Both the position numbers and the translations under genes were made by a program. A DNA stretch of 64,000 nt from Vibrio splendidus 12E03 (GTDB lineage Bacteria > Pseudomonadota > Gammaproteobacteria > Enterobacterales > Vibrionaceae): NCBI RefSeq assembly GCF_000272105.2, contig NZ_AJZD02000183.1, forward strand, positions 1-64,000. The letters are read 5' to 3'. Shown one piece after another: positions 28,501 to 38,541 of the stretch (position 1 is its first letter; every line of letters begins with the position of its first letter). The notes under the pieces are model-generated. The model saw only the letters and a program-made list of their open reading frames with translations, was not told the DNA's origin and made no database searches.

Positions 28501-29788
28501 GCTAGAAAAAGTGGAATTGGTGACTGGCGTTAAAGCGGAAGACATCTTCGCAATGGCACGATTGATTGGTACTGCAGAACGAACAGCGGTGTATTACTCG
28601 ATGGGTATTACGCAACACACTACTGGGCATGACAACGTACGTTCAATCGCTAACCTGCAACTCTTGTGTGGCAACATCGGTATTGAAGGTGGTGGTATCA
28701 ACCCGCTGCGTGGCCAATCGAATGTGCAGGGTGCATGCGATATGGGCGCGTTGCCAAATAATCTTCCCGGTTATCAGAAAGTGTATAACCCAATGGTTCG
28801 TCAAAAGTTTGCGATGGAGTGGGGCGTTACTGATCTACCCGCTGAAACGGGGTTAACGCTGACCGAGATTATTGATGGCGCGTGTCATCGAGATGTTCGT
28901 GGTCTGTACGTAATGGGCGAGAATCCAGTGCTGAGTGACCCGAACCAAGCGCATGTGATTGAAGGTCTTGAAGCGTTAGATTTCTTAGTAGTTCAAGATA
29001 TTTTCTTAACCGAAACTGCTCAATATGCCGATGTGGTTCTTCCGTCTTACTCGTTTGCTGAAAAGTCTGGTCACTTTACCAATACCGAGCGTCGTGTTCA
29101 GCGCATTAACCCGGCAGTATTGCCTCCAGGTGAAGCGAAAGAAGATTGGGTGATTATCCAAATGCTAGCCAACGCAATGGGCGGTGGTTGGGACTATAAC
29201 ACCGTTGCCGATGTCACCAATGAGATAGCACGTGTAACACCACAGTATGGTGGTTTACGTTGGGAGAACATTACGGTCAATGGCGTGCAATGGCCGAGTA
29301 ATAAGAATAACCCTGATGGCACTCGTATCATGCACCAGACCCAATTTACCCGTGGGCGTGGTCAAATGGAGGCGATTCCGTTTAGATACGCTGCTGAACT
29401 ACCGGATGAAGAGTATCCGTTAGTTCTAACGACAGGGCGTATCTTAGAGCAATTCCATACAGGCACTATGACGCGTAAAACCAAAGGCCTGGATAACTTA
29501 GCGGGGCCACGTGCAATGGTCAGTGTTCACGATGCTGAAGCGTTAGGAATCTCGAATGGTCAGATGCTCAAGGTGTCGACACGTCGTGGTGAAATAGAAA
29601 TCGCGGCGTTTGTGACTAAGCGAATGCAAAAGGGTGTGGTGTTCATTCCATTCCATTTTGTTGAATCGCCGGTTAACCGTTTGACGACCACAGCGACCGA
29701 TCCACACGCTAAGATCCCTGAGTTTAAGGTGGCGGCGGTGCGGATTGATCCAATTCGAGAGCCTGTAATTGAATCTACAGAGACTTAA
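25559..29788 (+). CDS. Fused formate dehydrogenase: ferredoxin, GltD-like flavin and molybdopterin domains
   Basis: One 1409-residue chain with four modules. Residues 1-80 are a [2Fe-2S] domain (Cys34, 45, 48, 61). About 90-520 form a GltD/NfnB-like flavin oxidoreductase, with a 4Fe-4S cysteine set (CEAPCQTACPAG, RVCPAFCETEC), FAD motif VGSGPGGLTAGYY, and pyridine-nucleotide motif IGGGNTAIDCAR with RRTRDEMPAEDYE. About 630-705 hold two 4Fe-4S ferredoxin motifs (CISCGQCIQAC, CVQCGSCIQAC). From 728 to the end is a molybdopterin oxidoreductase with CTYCGVGC for a 4Fe-4S centre and active-site CARLCHAST. The likely Mo ligand is Cys855, not selenocysteine, followed by His856. It probably oxidises formate and may pass electrons to NAD(P)+ in the same chain; this electron path is inference. 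Cytoplasmic, since there is no Tat or Sec signal. Monocistronic, with GGAAGGTAGG ahead of the ATG and a terminator behind. Confidence 0.88.
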   Translation: MIQIVIDGKFRIVEQGQTVLEAAKTCGLEIPSLCGLNKTTDKIPCDLCVVEIDGVGMKRSCELEVSNGLNITTQSKQLTNHRQEALNRIMTDHYADCEAPCQTACPAGVDIQSYLYHIAQNDHTKAIEVIKKTLPMPLSIGRVCPAFCETECRRNLVDESIAIRQLKRHAADADLAAQESYMPAKKPNKGKSIAIVGSGPGGLTAGYYLSNEGYDVSVYESMPQAGGWLRYGIPEYRLPKSILDKEIELMCRNGMSVECDKKLGVDFTLSDLSNDFDAVCLAVGASQAVEMNYPGSELGGCYLGVDYLKDYVTDQQYVTGKKVAVIGGGNTAIDCARTAVRDGADTTLIYRRTRDEMPAEDYEIEEAEHEGVKFHFLTNPAENIADDNGHVSEIRLERMALGPADASGRRSPKPTGEFFVEAFDTVIAAVSQKPDLSFMDNEEIDIPLTRWNTADADPQTMYTGTGNIFSIGDFRRGPATAVEAVGDGRIAAQAIDRFFHGDMDNIPAKPFNSRKHKQLKGIDPEQYKSIQRIARKIMPELTPEQREQSFEEVETGFDNADAIAEAARCLECGCQANTDCDLRDYSTEYKATQTHPEYKIDVTSNESWQAIRVEEAKIGLIRQKFAVDDSSEFIIFDANRCISCGQCIQACREQNVHGVLSFMNQSDGKPASRPECRPNCGADKTLMGDSNCVQCGSCIQACPTGAMVDARDRKQGDTDVLKKVDTICTYCGVGCKLTMHVDEAKNKIRYIEGGDSPVNEGMLCVKGRFGFDFVGSDARLTTPLIRKDGWLQPASWEEAITLIADKFTAIKQGFGSNALAGFSSAKTTNEDNYAFPKFIRRELGTNNVDHCARLCHASTVTGLEASLGSGAMTNDIPSIKHSDVIFIIGSDTTSAHPIIGSHIKQAVRHGGARLIVADPKRIDIADHAELYLAHRPGTDVMLINGVMQQIIKHGWYDQEYIEDRVDGFDTLLQEVMSPSYSLEKVELVTGVKAEDIFAMARLIGTAERTAVYYSMGITQHTTGHDNVRSIANLQLLCGNIGIEGGGINPLRGQSNVQGACDMGALPNNLPGYQKVYNPMVRQKFAMEWGVTDLPAETGLTLTEIIDGACHRDVRGLYVMGENPVLSDPNQAHVIEGLEALDFLVVQDIFLTETAQYADVVLPSYSFAEKSGHFTNTERRVQRINPAVLPPGEAKEDWVIIQMLANAMGGGWDYNTVADVTNEIARVTPQYGGLRWENITVNGVQWPSNKNNPDGTRIMHQTQFTRGRGQMEAIPFRYAAELPDEEYPLVLTTGRILEQFHTGTMTRKTKGLDNLAGPRAMVSVHDAEALGISNGQMLKVSTRRGEIEIAAFVTKRMQKGVVFIPFHFVESPVNRLTTTATDPHAKIPEFKVAAVRIDPIREPVIESTET

Positions 29789-29818
29789 CCTAATCCGCTA
29801 ATTTAACCGCAGATACTA

Positions 29819-29856
29819 AAAAGCCGCGTAACTCTCAGAGTTATGCGGCCTTTTTT
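29819..29856. terminator. Bidirectional terminator
   Basis: Long stem AAGCCGC...TAACT / AGTTA...GCGGCCTT with A- and T-tracts on either side, between the converging formate dehydrogenase and ATP-grasp genes. Confidence 0.88.
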
Positions 29857-29898
29857 ATAAGCTCTATTAGGTATCAAGTGACCTAGTCAGCAAATCGC

Positions 29899-30879
29899 TT
29901 AGTTTGGAACAATCTCGTTACCGTGAACACCGAATTGCTTGGCAGCGTATGCAACGCGCTCTGCTGGTTTCGGGTATTCAGCCGGTGTACCAAGGTTCTC
30001 AATATGGTGCAATCGAGGCAATAAACCTGCTCCGTTCGCGATTTGGATAGCCAAACCTGGACGTGCGTTAAGCTCAAGTACCATTGGGCCTTCTTCTTGG
30101 TCTAGAACCATGTCAGTACCCATGTAACCAAGACCTGTCATTTCCCAAGCGCTTGAAGCTAGTGTTAGCAGTTTTTCCCAGTGTGGTACCTGAAGTAGCG
30201 CCAACTCTTTACCCGTATCTGGGTGGTGAGTTACTGGGTGGTCAAATTGAACCGCACGAACGGCTTTACCCGTCGCAATACAAATACCTACACCTACAGC
30301 GCCTTGGTGTAAGTTAGCCTTACCGTCGGAAGCCGAAGTAGATAAACGCATCATCGCCATCACAGGGTAGCCCTTGAATACGATGATTCGTACATCTGGC
30401 ACACCTTCGTAACTGAAGCCATCAAAACACTCATCAAACTTGATGAGGTTTTCAACTACCGCAACATCGTTCTTACCACCAAGTGAGAAAAGACCGGCAA
30501 GAGCGTTACTTATGTGACGCTCTACGTCTTCTTCATTGATAGTAGAACCCGATGGCTTAGTGTAAACGCCGTCCTTGTGAGAAGTCACAACAAGGATTCC
30601 TTTACCGCCGCTGCCTTGAGCTGGCTTGATTACGAAACCCGGCCACTCTTTTACCATCTTGTGGATTGTTTTTACTTCAGCTTGATGACCAATAACGCCA
30701 ATCAGTTTTGGCACAGTAGCGCCAGCCTGTTCAGCAATGATTTTAGTCTTAAGCTTGTCATCAACGAGTGGATACTTGGAACGATCATTGTAGCGACCAA
30801 TATAACTATGGTTACGCTTGTTCATTCCCATTATGCCTTTGTATTTCAACCTAAACGGTGAAGTAAACTGATCAAACAT
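29899..30879 (-). CDS. RimK-like ATP-grasp ligase (alpha-L-glutamate ligase-like)
   Basis: A 326-residue cytoplasmic ATP-grasp protein related to RimK-type glutamate ligases. The N-terminal part has GMNKRNHSYIGRYNDRSKYPLVDDK. The ATP-grasp nucleotide loop is FVIKPAQGSGGKGILV near residue 80. The metal-binding end has GTDMVLDQEEGPMVLELNARPGLAIQIANG near 265. Such enzymes join an amino acid to a peptide or protein carboxyl using ATP, but the substrate of this branch is not known to me. It is the third gene of an operon with a 7-TM transglutaminase-like protein (three-base gap) and a retropepsin-like lipoprotein. This trio is conserved in many gammaproteobacteria, which argues that they act together on an envelope or osmotic function. 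Confidence 0.82.
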   Translation of the reverse strand: MFDQFTSPFRLKYKGIMGMNKRNHSYIGRYNDRSKYPLVDDKLKTKIIAEQAGATVPKLIGVIGHQAEVKTIHKMVKEWPGFVIKPAQGSGGKGILVVTSHKDGVYTKPSGSTINEEDVERHISNALAGLFSLGGKNDVAVVENLIKFDECFDGFSYEGVPDVRIIVFKGYPVMAMMRLSTSASDGKANLHQGAVGVGICIATGKAVRAVQFDHPVTHHPDTGKELALLQVPHWEKLLTLASSAWEMTGLGYMGTDMVLDQEEGPMVLELNARPGLAIQIANGAGLLPRLHHIENLGTPAEYPKPAERVAYAAKQFGVHGNEIVPN

Positions 30880-30882
30880 AAC

Positions 30883-32388
30883 TTAGTCCTCCGCTAGCGG
30901 TTTAAAGCGACGAAGCTCGGTTAGACGGTATCCTGTGTAGTTACCTAGTAGCAAGATGGTCGCTAGAATAACAAGTTGTAAACCAATAAAGTTAAACGTT
31001 AAGTGCTGAATGAACGGGTTAGTCATGCCTAAGTAAACAAGAACCGCAGTAAATAGAGAACCACCACCTTGCAGCATTACTTCTTTCGCGCCTTCTTCTT
31101 CCCATAGGATAGACATACGTTCGATAGTCCAAGATAGGATAATCATTGGGAAGAACGTAATGGATAGACCTTCAGTCAGACCCACTTTAAACGCGACCAC
31201 AGTGAATACAGAAATAATCATGATTACCGTGATGATTACGGCGGATATCCTGGCGACCAGTAGCAAGTTGAGTTTGGACAAGTAACTTCGAATAATCAGA
31301 CCCGTACCTACGATAAGTAGGAAGCCGACAATACCCGTTACCAATTGTGTTTGCACAAAGGCTACGGCAATCAGTACTGGCATGAAGGTACCAGATGTTT
31401 TCAGACCGATGATGACACGGAGGAACACAACAATCAGAGCACCGATAGGAATCAGCATGATGGTTTTAAACATCGCTTGTTCTTCTAGCGGTAGGCTGTG
31501 AATCGATAGGTTCAATAGCTGGTCTGCAGATACCTTACTGTTGGTTGCTTCCGTTGGTGAAACCTCTTGAGCAATCATAGAGAAGTGAACTTTACTGTTC
31601 TGACCGCCAACAACATCCAGTAGAGAAACGTTTGATTCGTCCCAGATGAGTAGGTTTGGTTGAACTTGTTGTTCGCTTGATTCAGGAGAGAACAGAATCC
31701 ACTGGTCGTTATCCCAGATCTGAATCATGTTTTGAATCGACTGACGGCGACGGCCGTCTTCTAGTTCGATAACACCAACGACTTTGTTGTGTATTTTCGC
31801 TGCTGAAAGTAGCTTGTGTGTCGCTTCCACTTTGGTCATGTTATTCAGAATAAGCGCTGAGTTTTGGCTGTCTGGATCGTTAAGTGTTTTGATGAGCTCA
31901 CGGGTAAAAGTGAGGTTGTCTGCAGAACGCTTTGTCGCTCTGTCAATCAATGCCAACGCTGCCGCTTCTTCAGGACCATCAAAGCTTGGTTGATTGATTT
32001 CACCTTCTGGTGGTATAGCATCAACTTTTGCTTGGTTATCGACTAGGAATTGAGTCTTATAGTAGATAGTTTGCGGGCCATCAGCATGGCGAATAGACCA
32101 CTCTGCACGGCGGCCTGACTCGGTATTTAAGTAAGAGATGCCGTAACCTGGTGATGAAGCAGACTCACCAATAAGAGTGTAATTAGACTGAGTGTGAGGA
32201 GCCGCTAGTGAAACTTTTGCTTCCTTACCGACCGCATTGAACTCAATGCGAGCTTCAACGTCCCAAACCTGTCTGGTTTCCCCTGGAGTCCAAGGTACAC
32301 CGTAGGTCGTATGTCTGAACATACTCAGTGTTATACCTGCCACGATAAGCAGGAATATAGAGATATAAAATGGAATTCTTGACGTCAT
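30883..32388 (-). CDS. Inactive transglutaminase-like protein with 7-TM domain
   Basis: A 501-residue inner-membrane protein. A signal anchor is at residues 5-24. A periplasmic region of about 25-300 resembles an inactive transglutaminase domain (ALIDRATKRSADNLTFTRELI, then KLLSAAKIHNKVVGVIELEDGRR, where the catalytic Cys of true transglutaminases is not apparent). Seven hydrophobic segments follow from about 308 to 490, with GLKTSGTFMPVLIAVAF and SITFFPMIILSWTIERMSILWEEEG. It is the middle gene of the operon. I recall that proteins of this family and their partners have been linked to osmotic stress tolerance, but that name is not proved for this strain. A receptor-like or scaffold role is inference. 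Confidence 0.8.
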   Translation of the reverse strand: MTSRIPFYISIFLLIVAGITLSMFRHTTYGVPWTPGETRQVWDVEARIEFNAVGKEAKVSLAAPHTQSNYTLIGESASSPGYGISYLNTESGRRAEWSIRHADGPQTIYYKTQFLVDNQAKVDAIPPEGEINQPSFDGPEEAAALALIDRATKRSADNLTFTRELIKTLNDPDSQNSALILNNMTKVEATHKLLSAAKIHNKVVGVIELEDGRRRQSIQNMIQIWDNDQWILFSPESSEQQVQPNLLIWDESNVSLLDVVGGQNSKVHFSMIAQEVSPTEATNSKVSADQLLNLSIHSLPLEEQAMFKTIMLIPIGALIVVFLRVIIGLKTSGTFMPVLIAVAFVQTQLVTGIVGFLLIVGTGLIIRSYLSKLNLLLVARISAVIITVIMIISVFTVVAFKVGLTEGLSITFFPMIILSWTIERMSILWEEEGAKEVMLQGGGSLFTAVLVYLGMTNPFIQHLTFNFIGLQLVILATILLLGNYTGYRLTELRRFKPLAED

Positions 32389-32405
32389 AGCTTACCCTAC
32401 TATTG

Positions 32406-33146
32406 TTATTTAACTTCCGTTTGTACGTACTTTTTACTTACATCTACTAGCGCTATGTCTTTGATAAATTCGCGCCCTAGTAGTACAGGGTGACTCATTT
32501 GAGAGCGATCCGCCAATGTAAATTGCGCTTTTTCATGGATTTTTCCAACTTTCACCCATAATTCGATCACAGCTCGACGTTCTGCCTGATCATTGGTTGA
32601 TTGACGGATTTTTACATAACGTACAACAGGCGCTTCAATCCATTTCTGGTCTTCTTCCGCTTGGGCTTTATCGTCTAGGTGGAATTTAACCCAGTTCTTG
32701 CCGTTACGTTCGAATTCTTTGATATCGACAGCGTTTAAAGAAGAGGTGGTTGCGCCTGTATCCACTCGTGCATCAAAGCTTTGCTTAATAGAGTCGATAG
32801 ACACTTTTTCAATGCCGCCAAGGATAGTCGGTTGTGATGTAGGAGCGATAGGGGCCGCTGCAACTGCTACGGGTTCTTCTTCCTCTAGCTGTTCAATAAC
32901 CTTGTGTTCCATGCTCGTTAGATGGACATCTAATTGGCTAGAAAGGGTAGTAATTTCGTCTTCTAAGCTTTCAATATAATCACTTTGATTGCTTAGTTGC
33001 AGTTCAAGATTTTGAACCTTATTTGCGATGTTTGTCTCTGAGCGGGCAATAGCATCGAGAGTTTCTTGGTGGTAGGCGGCACCGTTAGTCAGGGTACAAC
33101 CAGAGAGCAAACCAACCGCCACAATCGGCGATAATCGCTTAAACAT
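32406..33146 (-). CDS. Retropepsin-like aspartic peptidase lipoprotein
   Basis: A 246-residue exported lipoprotein. The signal peptide ends in lipobox LLSGC with Cys17. A coiled coil spans about 25-80 (ETNIANKVQNLELQLSNQ...). A proline/alanine linker follows, then a C-terminal retropepsin-like domain with the catalytic DTGATTSSLNA near residue 130 and VLLGREFI near 225. This is the family formerly labelled ATP-dependent zinc protease (PF05618), now known to have an aspartic protease fold. A single D-T-G-A implies that it works as a dimer. First gene of the three-gene operon (17-base gap to the next). The substrate may be a partner membrane protein; this is inference. Confidence 0.82.
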   Translation of the reverse strand: MFKRLSPIVAVGLLSGCTLTNGAAYHQETLDAIARSETNIANKVQNLELQLSNQSDYIESLEDEITTLSSQLDVHLTSMEHKVIEQLEEEEPVAVAAAPIAPTSQPTILGGIEKVSIDSIKQSFDARVDTGATTSSLNAVDIKEFERNGKNWVKFHLDDKAQAEEDQKWIEAPVVRYVKIRQSTNDQAERRAVIELWVKVGKIHEKAQFTLADRSQMSHPVLLGREFIKDIALVDVSKKYVQTEVK

Positions 33147-33200
33147 AAAAAACCTTTGAGAATTAGAGAATAGTTCAGACTATTTAGAAGTTTAGCCCAC

Positions 33201-33224
33201 AAAAAAGGATGCGTGAAGCATCCT
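33201..33224 (-). terminator. Terminator downstream of cmoB
   Basis: Stem AGGATGC/GCATCCT, loop GTGAA-like, with six T residues on the minus strand. It separates cmoAB transcription from the lipoprotein operon. The rest of the 313-base gap (33147-33459) shows no gene. Confidence 0.8.
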
Positions 33225-33459
33225 ATTGTAAGAGTCTGGTCATATTGAATCGCAATGTGAGCGCTACGCCAATTATTGCTATTTGAAATAGCTCACTTAT
33301 TAAACATAAGTCAATTTTTGTTCAATTTGTGAGCTCAGGAAGAAAAGTTCATCGCGAAATCAACGGTGACTTTTTGACCATGGCAAGCCATTGTTTTGCT
33401 GTCTTATATAGGCTTGTGTTTTATTTACTCAATATGCCACTGCTTTGTGGGCAGAGATT

Positions 33460-34431
33460 CTATGGCTTTGTTGCTACCAAAATCGCACGTCTTGGCGCTG
33501 GGTGGCCTTCAACCGTTTTACTTGGATCGTTCGGATCTAGATAATCTGGAAGAGAGTTGTGCGTCATCCATTCTGTGGTGCGTTGTTCACCAATTGTCGT
33601 GACATTTTCATCAACGATACGTACGTCTTCAAAGCCAACTTGTTCCAGCCAGCGTTTCAGTGCGCGAGCTGAAGGGAAGAAGTACACGTTTCTCATCTGT
33701 GCGTAACGGTCAACAGGGACCAGTACCGCATTTTCATCGCCTTCAATTACTAAGGTTTCAAGAACCAGTTCACCGCCAGACACCAATTGGTCTTTTAGCT
33801 GAATCAAGTGGTCAAGTGGCGAACGACGGTGGTAAAGCACACCCATGCTGAATACTGTGTCGTAGGCTTCTAGCTTTGGCAGCTGCTCGATACCTAGAGG
33901 TAATAGGTGAGCACGTTGGTCATCGCCCATTAACTTACGAATTGCTTCAAACTGAACCAAGAATAGATGAGAAGGGTCGATACCAACCGTTAAGCGAGCA
34001 CCTTCACCGAGCATGCGCCACATGTGGTAACCATTACCACAACCTACATCGAGAACCGAACGGTTTTTCAATGGGGAGATATGTGGAAGCACACGATCCC
34101 ATTTCCAGTCACTACGCCACTCAGTATCGATATGAATATCGTGAACCGTATAAGGGCCTTTTCTCCATGGGTGGAACGTCTTTAATAGGCTTTCTAGCTT
34201 TTTAAGCTCACCTGTGTGAAATGGTGTTGAGCTGCCAATCGTCACTGAGTTCTTCAGGTCAACTTGGTCTGGTACACCTTGTGGAATCTTGTTTAGTGCA
34301 CGTAACCAACGGTCGAAGTCACCGTGCTCTGCATTTTGCCAATCTGTCAGTTGCTGTGGCAGAACATTGAGCCAGGGCTGAAGGCGAGTGTCTTGGGCAA
34401 TAAGTTGATAAAAATTGGCAAAATTAAACAT
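33460..34431 (-). CDS. cmoB: tRNA U34 carboxymethyltransferase CmoB
   Basis: Transfers a carboxymethyl group from carboxy-SAM (made by CmoA) to 5-hydroxyuridine at U34, giving cmo5U. 323 residues, the family length. [28 protein letters not shown] near residue 88 is a CmoB hallmark. The SAM motif is [20 protein letters not shown] near 125, followed by [20 protein letters not shown]-like [15 protein letters not shown] near 190. It follows cmoA on the same strand with a 107-base gap, so the two are probably co-transcribed. Confidence 0.95.
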   Translation of the reverse strand: MFNFANFYQLIAQDTRLQPWLNVLPQQLTDWQNAEHGDFDRWLRALNKIPQGVPDQVDLKNSVTIGSSTPFHTGELKKLESLLKTFHPWRKGPYTVHDIHIDTEWRSDWKWDRVLPHISPLKNRSVLDVGCGNGYHMWRMLGEGARLTVGIDPSHLFLVQFEAIRKLMGDDQRAHLLPLGIEQLPKLEAYDTVFSMGVLYHRRSPLDHLIQLKDQLVSGGELVLETLVIEGDENAVLVPVDRYAQMRNVYFFPSARALKRWLEQVGFEDVRIVDENVTTIGEQRTTEWMTHNSLPDYLDPNDPSKTVEGHPAPRRAILVATKP

Positions 34432-34538
34432 AGTTTTTCACTGAGTTAATAGGGGCAATAAACCCTAAAATAAAAATTAAATTTGTCATTTCCTACAGTG
34501 AGGATGACGTTCTAATACGAGCTGACCAGGTTTGTAGG

Positions 34539-35285
<747 letters not shown>

Positions 35286-35406
35286 TCAGCGTAATTGGCA
35301 CAAAATTCATACCAAATAAAAGGGGACGTATTTTACGTAAAAAAAGCGCCACTGTCACGAAAACTGAGATTTAGCTCAAGGTTCGAAGTTGCTGATAGGT
35401 GATGGG

Positions 35407-36291
35407 TTAAAACATCGAGATTTGATTATTGCCTTGCTGAGCCGGAAACTGAGCCAGATCGGGTAATAATAATGATGTACTTTCAGACACTTGCTTTTGT
35501 AGTTGTTTATAAATTGCGATTGCAAGTTCGGGTGCGTGATTATTGTCTGGTGTGTGGATCATTAAATAGGGCTGCTTGCCTTCATTAAGCCAGTTTGGGA
35601 TTTTGGCAAACCAAGGCTTAAAAAACTCAATATTAGGTTCTTGGTCTGGGTGACCAATAAATCGAATCATTGGGTTATTGGCGGTCGCAATGGCATGAAC
35701 AGGAACACGGGGTTTTTTCTGGTGTGCATCGATCACCGCTTCTGTGGTTGGTGGCGCAGAAAAAACGGGGCGGCTGTCCATAATGATGCGATTGATGCCT
35801 TCCTCTACCAGCCATTGATTGAAGCGCTTTTCCGCATCGCCTTTATCAAAGAACCCCAAGTGGCGAACTTCGACGCCAAGCTGCATATCTTTTGGAAACA
35901 AGGTACAAAACTTTTGTAGGGCAGGCAGCATGCTGGGTTCAAAACTGTGTGGTAGCTGAATCGTCCATTGACCAATGCGACCATGCAGTGGCGACATAGT
36001 CATTAAGAACTCTTTGAGTTCTGCTTGGCAGTGCCTGAGTTGTTGCTGGTGGGTGATGAATTTAGGTAGCTTGAAAGTGAACTTGAAATCATCATGACTG
36101 GCGGCTTTCCAGTTATGAACTGTCGACATACTTGGCGTCGCGTAAAAGGTCGTGTTGCCCTCAACGGTATGAAAAACTTGCGCGTACTTCTCTAAGCGTT
36201 CAGCAGGCTTTGTTCCTTTTCCGTAGAACTGACTTTGCCACTCAGAATGAGACCACATAGTTAATCCAAGTCTTAGAGGTAAAGTGTCCAT
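35407..36291 (-). CDS. yecE: DUF72 family protein (YecE-like)
   Basis: A 294-residue TIM-barrel-like cytoplasmic protein of the DUF72 family. LRLGLTMWSHSEWQ opens the domain. VEGNTTFYATPSMSTV near residue 45, KLPKFITHQQQLRHC near 75, LGVEVRHLGFF near 145, IIMDSRPVFSA near 175 and PYLMIHTPDNNHAPELA near 245 all match E. coli YecE, which also lies between aspS and cmoA. Function is unknown; a nuclease or isomerase activity has not been shown to my knowledge. The open frame starts at 36315 (GTG, ATG at 36312). I use the ATG at 36291, where the family similarity begins. Confidence 0.82.
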   Translation of the reverse strand: MDTLPLRLGLTMWSHSEWQSQFYGKGTKPAERLEKYAQVFHTVEGNTTFYATPSMSTVHNWKAASHDDFKFTFKLPKFITHQQQLRHCQAELKEFLMTMSPLHGRIGQWTIQLPHSFEPSMLPALQKFCTLFPKDMQLGVEVRHLGFFDKGDAEKRFNQWLVEEGINRIIMDSRPVFSAPPTTEAVIDAHQKKPRVPVHAIATANNPMIRFIGHPDQEPNIEFFKPWFAKIPNWLNEGKQPYLMIHTPDNNHAPELAIAIYKQLQKQVSESTSLLLPDLAQFPAQQGNNQISMF

Positions 36292-36592
36292 CGTTTTTGC
36301 ACCATTGGTCATCACATTACTGCTTTTAATCGAAATGAAAATCTACTGTACGAGAGTTTTGCTGATTAAGGTACTTTCGAGATATAATTATCGCAATTTT
36401 TTCGGTTTTGATGAATCTTTGCGCACTTGATGGGCTAAAAAGCAGCAAAGCCAGATAAAACACAATAAATCCGAATGTGGAAGGTCGATTTTAAGCGAGT
36501 TTCCGCGTATAAATGTTCCTTTGCTCTGTTGTGTGGAATGACCACTGACAGCCTGGAAATTAGTAAATTATTAAGAGATTGGGAAATTCATT

Positions 36593-38371
36593 ATGCGTAC
36601 CCATTACTGTGGTAACCTGAACAAGTCCCTGGCGGGACAAACTGTAGAGTTGTGCGGCTGGGTAAACCGTCGCCGTGATTTAGGCGGTCTTATCTTTATT
36701 GATATGCGTGATCGTGAAGGCATCGTTCAGGTTGTTGTCGATCCAGATATGAAAGATATCTTCCCGATCGCTAACCAACTGCGTAATGAATTCTGTATCA
36801 AGTTTACTGGTGAAGTACGTGTTCGTCCGGACAGCCAAGTAAATAAAGACATGGCTACTGGTGAAGTAGAACTTTACGCGACGGGTCTAGAGATCATCAA
36901 CCGTTCAGAAGCACTTCCACTAGACTTCAATCAAACGAACTCTGAAGAGCAGCGTCTTAAGTACCGTTATATCGACCTTCGTCGTCCAGAAATGAGTGAC
37001 CGTATCAAGCTTCGTGCACGTGCTTCTAGCTTCGTTCGTCGTTTCCTTGATGAGAACCTATTCTTAGACATCGAGACTCCAGTACTAACGAAAGCGACAC
37101 CAGAAGGTGCTCGTGACTACCTAGTACCAAGCCGTGTTCACAAAGGTAGCTTCTACGCACTTCCTCAATCTCCTCAGCTGTTCAAGCAACTGCTGATGAT
37201 GTCTGGTTTCGACCGTTACTACCAAATCGTTAAATGTTTCCGTGATGAAGATTTACGTGCTGACCGTCAGCCTGAATTTACTCAAATCGATATCGAAACA
37301 TCGTTCATGACTTCTCAAGAAGTACGTAACGTGACTGAGAAGCTTGTTCACGATATGTGGAAAGAACTTCTAGATGTTGAACTAGGTCAATTCCCAGTAA
37401 TGCCTTTCTCTGAAGCAATTCGTCGTTTCGGTTCTGATAAGCCAGATCTACGTAACCCACTAGAGCTAGTTGACGTTGCTGACTTGGTTAAAGACGTTGA
37501 GTTCAAAGTATTCTCTGGCCCAGCTAACGACGAAAAAGGTCGCGTAGCGGTTATTCGTGTTCCAGGTGGTGCTAAGCTAACTCGTAAGCAAATCGACGGT
37601 TACGCTGAACATGTAAACATCTACGGCGCGAAAGGCCTAGCTTGGATGAAGGTTAACGACCGTGCTGCAGGCATGGAAGGTATTCAATCTCCAGTTGCTA
37701 AGTTCCTAAGCGAAGACGTAATTAACGGTATTCTAGATCGCACTCAGGCTGAATCTGGCGATATCATTCTGTTCGGCGCAGACAAAGCGGGCATCGTTGC
37801 TGAAGCAATGGGCGCACTTCGTCTTAAACTAGGTACTGATCTAGAGCTAACAGACACATCTGCTTGGGCTCCACTGTGGGTTGTTGACTTCCCAATGTTC
37901 GAAGAAGACGGCGAAGGTAACCTACACGCAATGCACCACCCATTCACATCACCACTAGGTGTGAACGCGGAAGAGCTTAAAGCAAACCCAGCAGCAGCAA
38001 ACTCTGATGCATACGACATGGTAATCAACGGCTACGAAGTAGGCGGCGGTTCTGTACGTATTCATAACGCAGAAATGCAAACAGCGGTATTCGGTATCCT
38101 AGGTATCGAAGAACAAGAGCAACAAGAGAAGTTCGGCTTCCTACTTGAAGCGCTTAAGTACGGTACGCCACCACACGCTGGTCTAGCATTCGGTCTTGAC
38201 CGTCTAGCAATGCTGCTTTGTGGTACTGAGAACATCCGTGACGTTATTGCATTCCCGAAAACAACAGCTGCAGCATGTCTACTAACAGACGCGCCAAGCC
38301 TAGCGAACCCGGCATCACTGGAAGAGCTAGCAATCGCAGTTAAATTGGCAGAGAAAAAAGAGCAAGCGTAA
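36593..38371 (+). CDS. aspS: Aspartyl-tRNA synthetase
   Basis: Charges tRNA-Asp (class IIb). 592 residues, the bacterial length. The N-terminal OB-fold anticodon domain spans about 1-105 ([25 protein letters not shown]). Motif 2 is [23 protein letters not shown] near residue 218. The bacterial insertion (GAD) domain spans about 290-420. Motif 3 is [28 protein letters not shown] near 530. The AlaProHis-type composition is typical of discriminating bacterial AspRS, though asparaginylation status cannot be read from sequence alone. It has its own 277-base upstream region and a terminator. Confidence 0.97.
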   Translation: MRTHYCGNLNKSLAGQTVELCGWVNRRRDLGGLIFIDMRDREGIVQVVVDPDMKDIFPIANQLRNEFCIKFTGEVRVRPDSQVNKDMATGEVELYATGLEIINRSEALPLDFNQTNSEEQRLKYRYIDLRRPEMSDRIKLRARASSFVRRFLDENLFLDIETPVLTKATPEGARDYLVPSRVHKGSFYALPQSPQLFKQLLMMSGFDRYYQIVKCFRDEDLRADRQPEFTQIDIETSFMTSQEVRNVTEKLVHDMWKELLDVELGQFPVMPFSEAIRRFGSDKPDLRNPLELVDVADLVKDVEFKVFSGPANDEKGRVAVIRVPGGAKLTRKQIDGYAEHVNIYGAKGLAWMKVNDRAAGMEGIQSPVAKFLSEDVINGILDRTQAESGDIILFGADKAGIVAEAMGALRLKLGTDLELTDTSAWAPLWVVDFPMFEEDGEGNLHAMHHPFTSPLGVNAEELKANPAAANSDAYDMVINGYEVGGGSVRIHNAEMQTAVFGILGIEEQEQQEKFGFLLEALKYGTPPHAGLAFGLDRLAMLLCGTENIRDVIAFPKTTAAACLLTDAPSLANPASLEELAIAVKLAEKKEQA

Positions 38372-38457
38372 GCCTGTTATCTTTTCTTGTTGATGAAGAG
38401 ATCCTAGTTGATAGAGAGCTCTTAATTCATTAGCCAGACCTGTCAGTAATTAGAAAG

Positions 38458-38487
38458 TGCCCGTTAATTTGACGGGCATTTTTTTTT
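38458..38487 (+). terminator. aspS terminator
   Basis: Stem TGCCCGT/ACGGGCA with a seven-base loop and nine T residues. Confidence 0.92.
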
Positions 38488-38541
38488 GCGTTCGATATAC
38501 TAAGCTCTTAAAGCATGTATAAATAATCAGTATTTGAAATT

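Noticed and set aside
33329-33544. Small plus-strand frame of 71 codons
   Set aside because: Overlaps the cmoB 3' end in antisense and has no start signal or family features.
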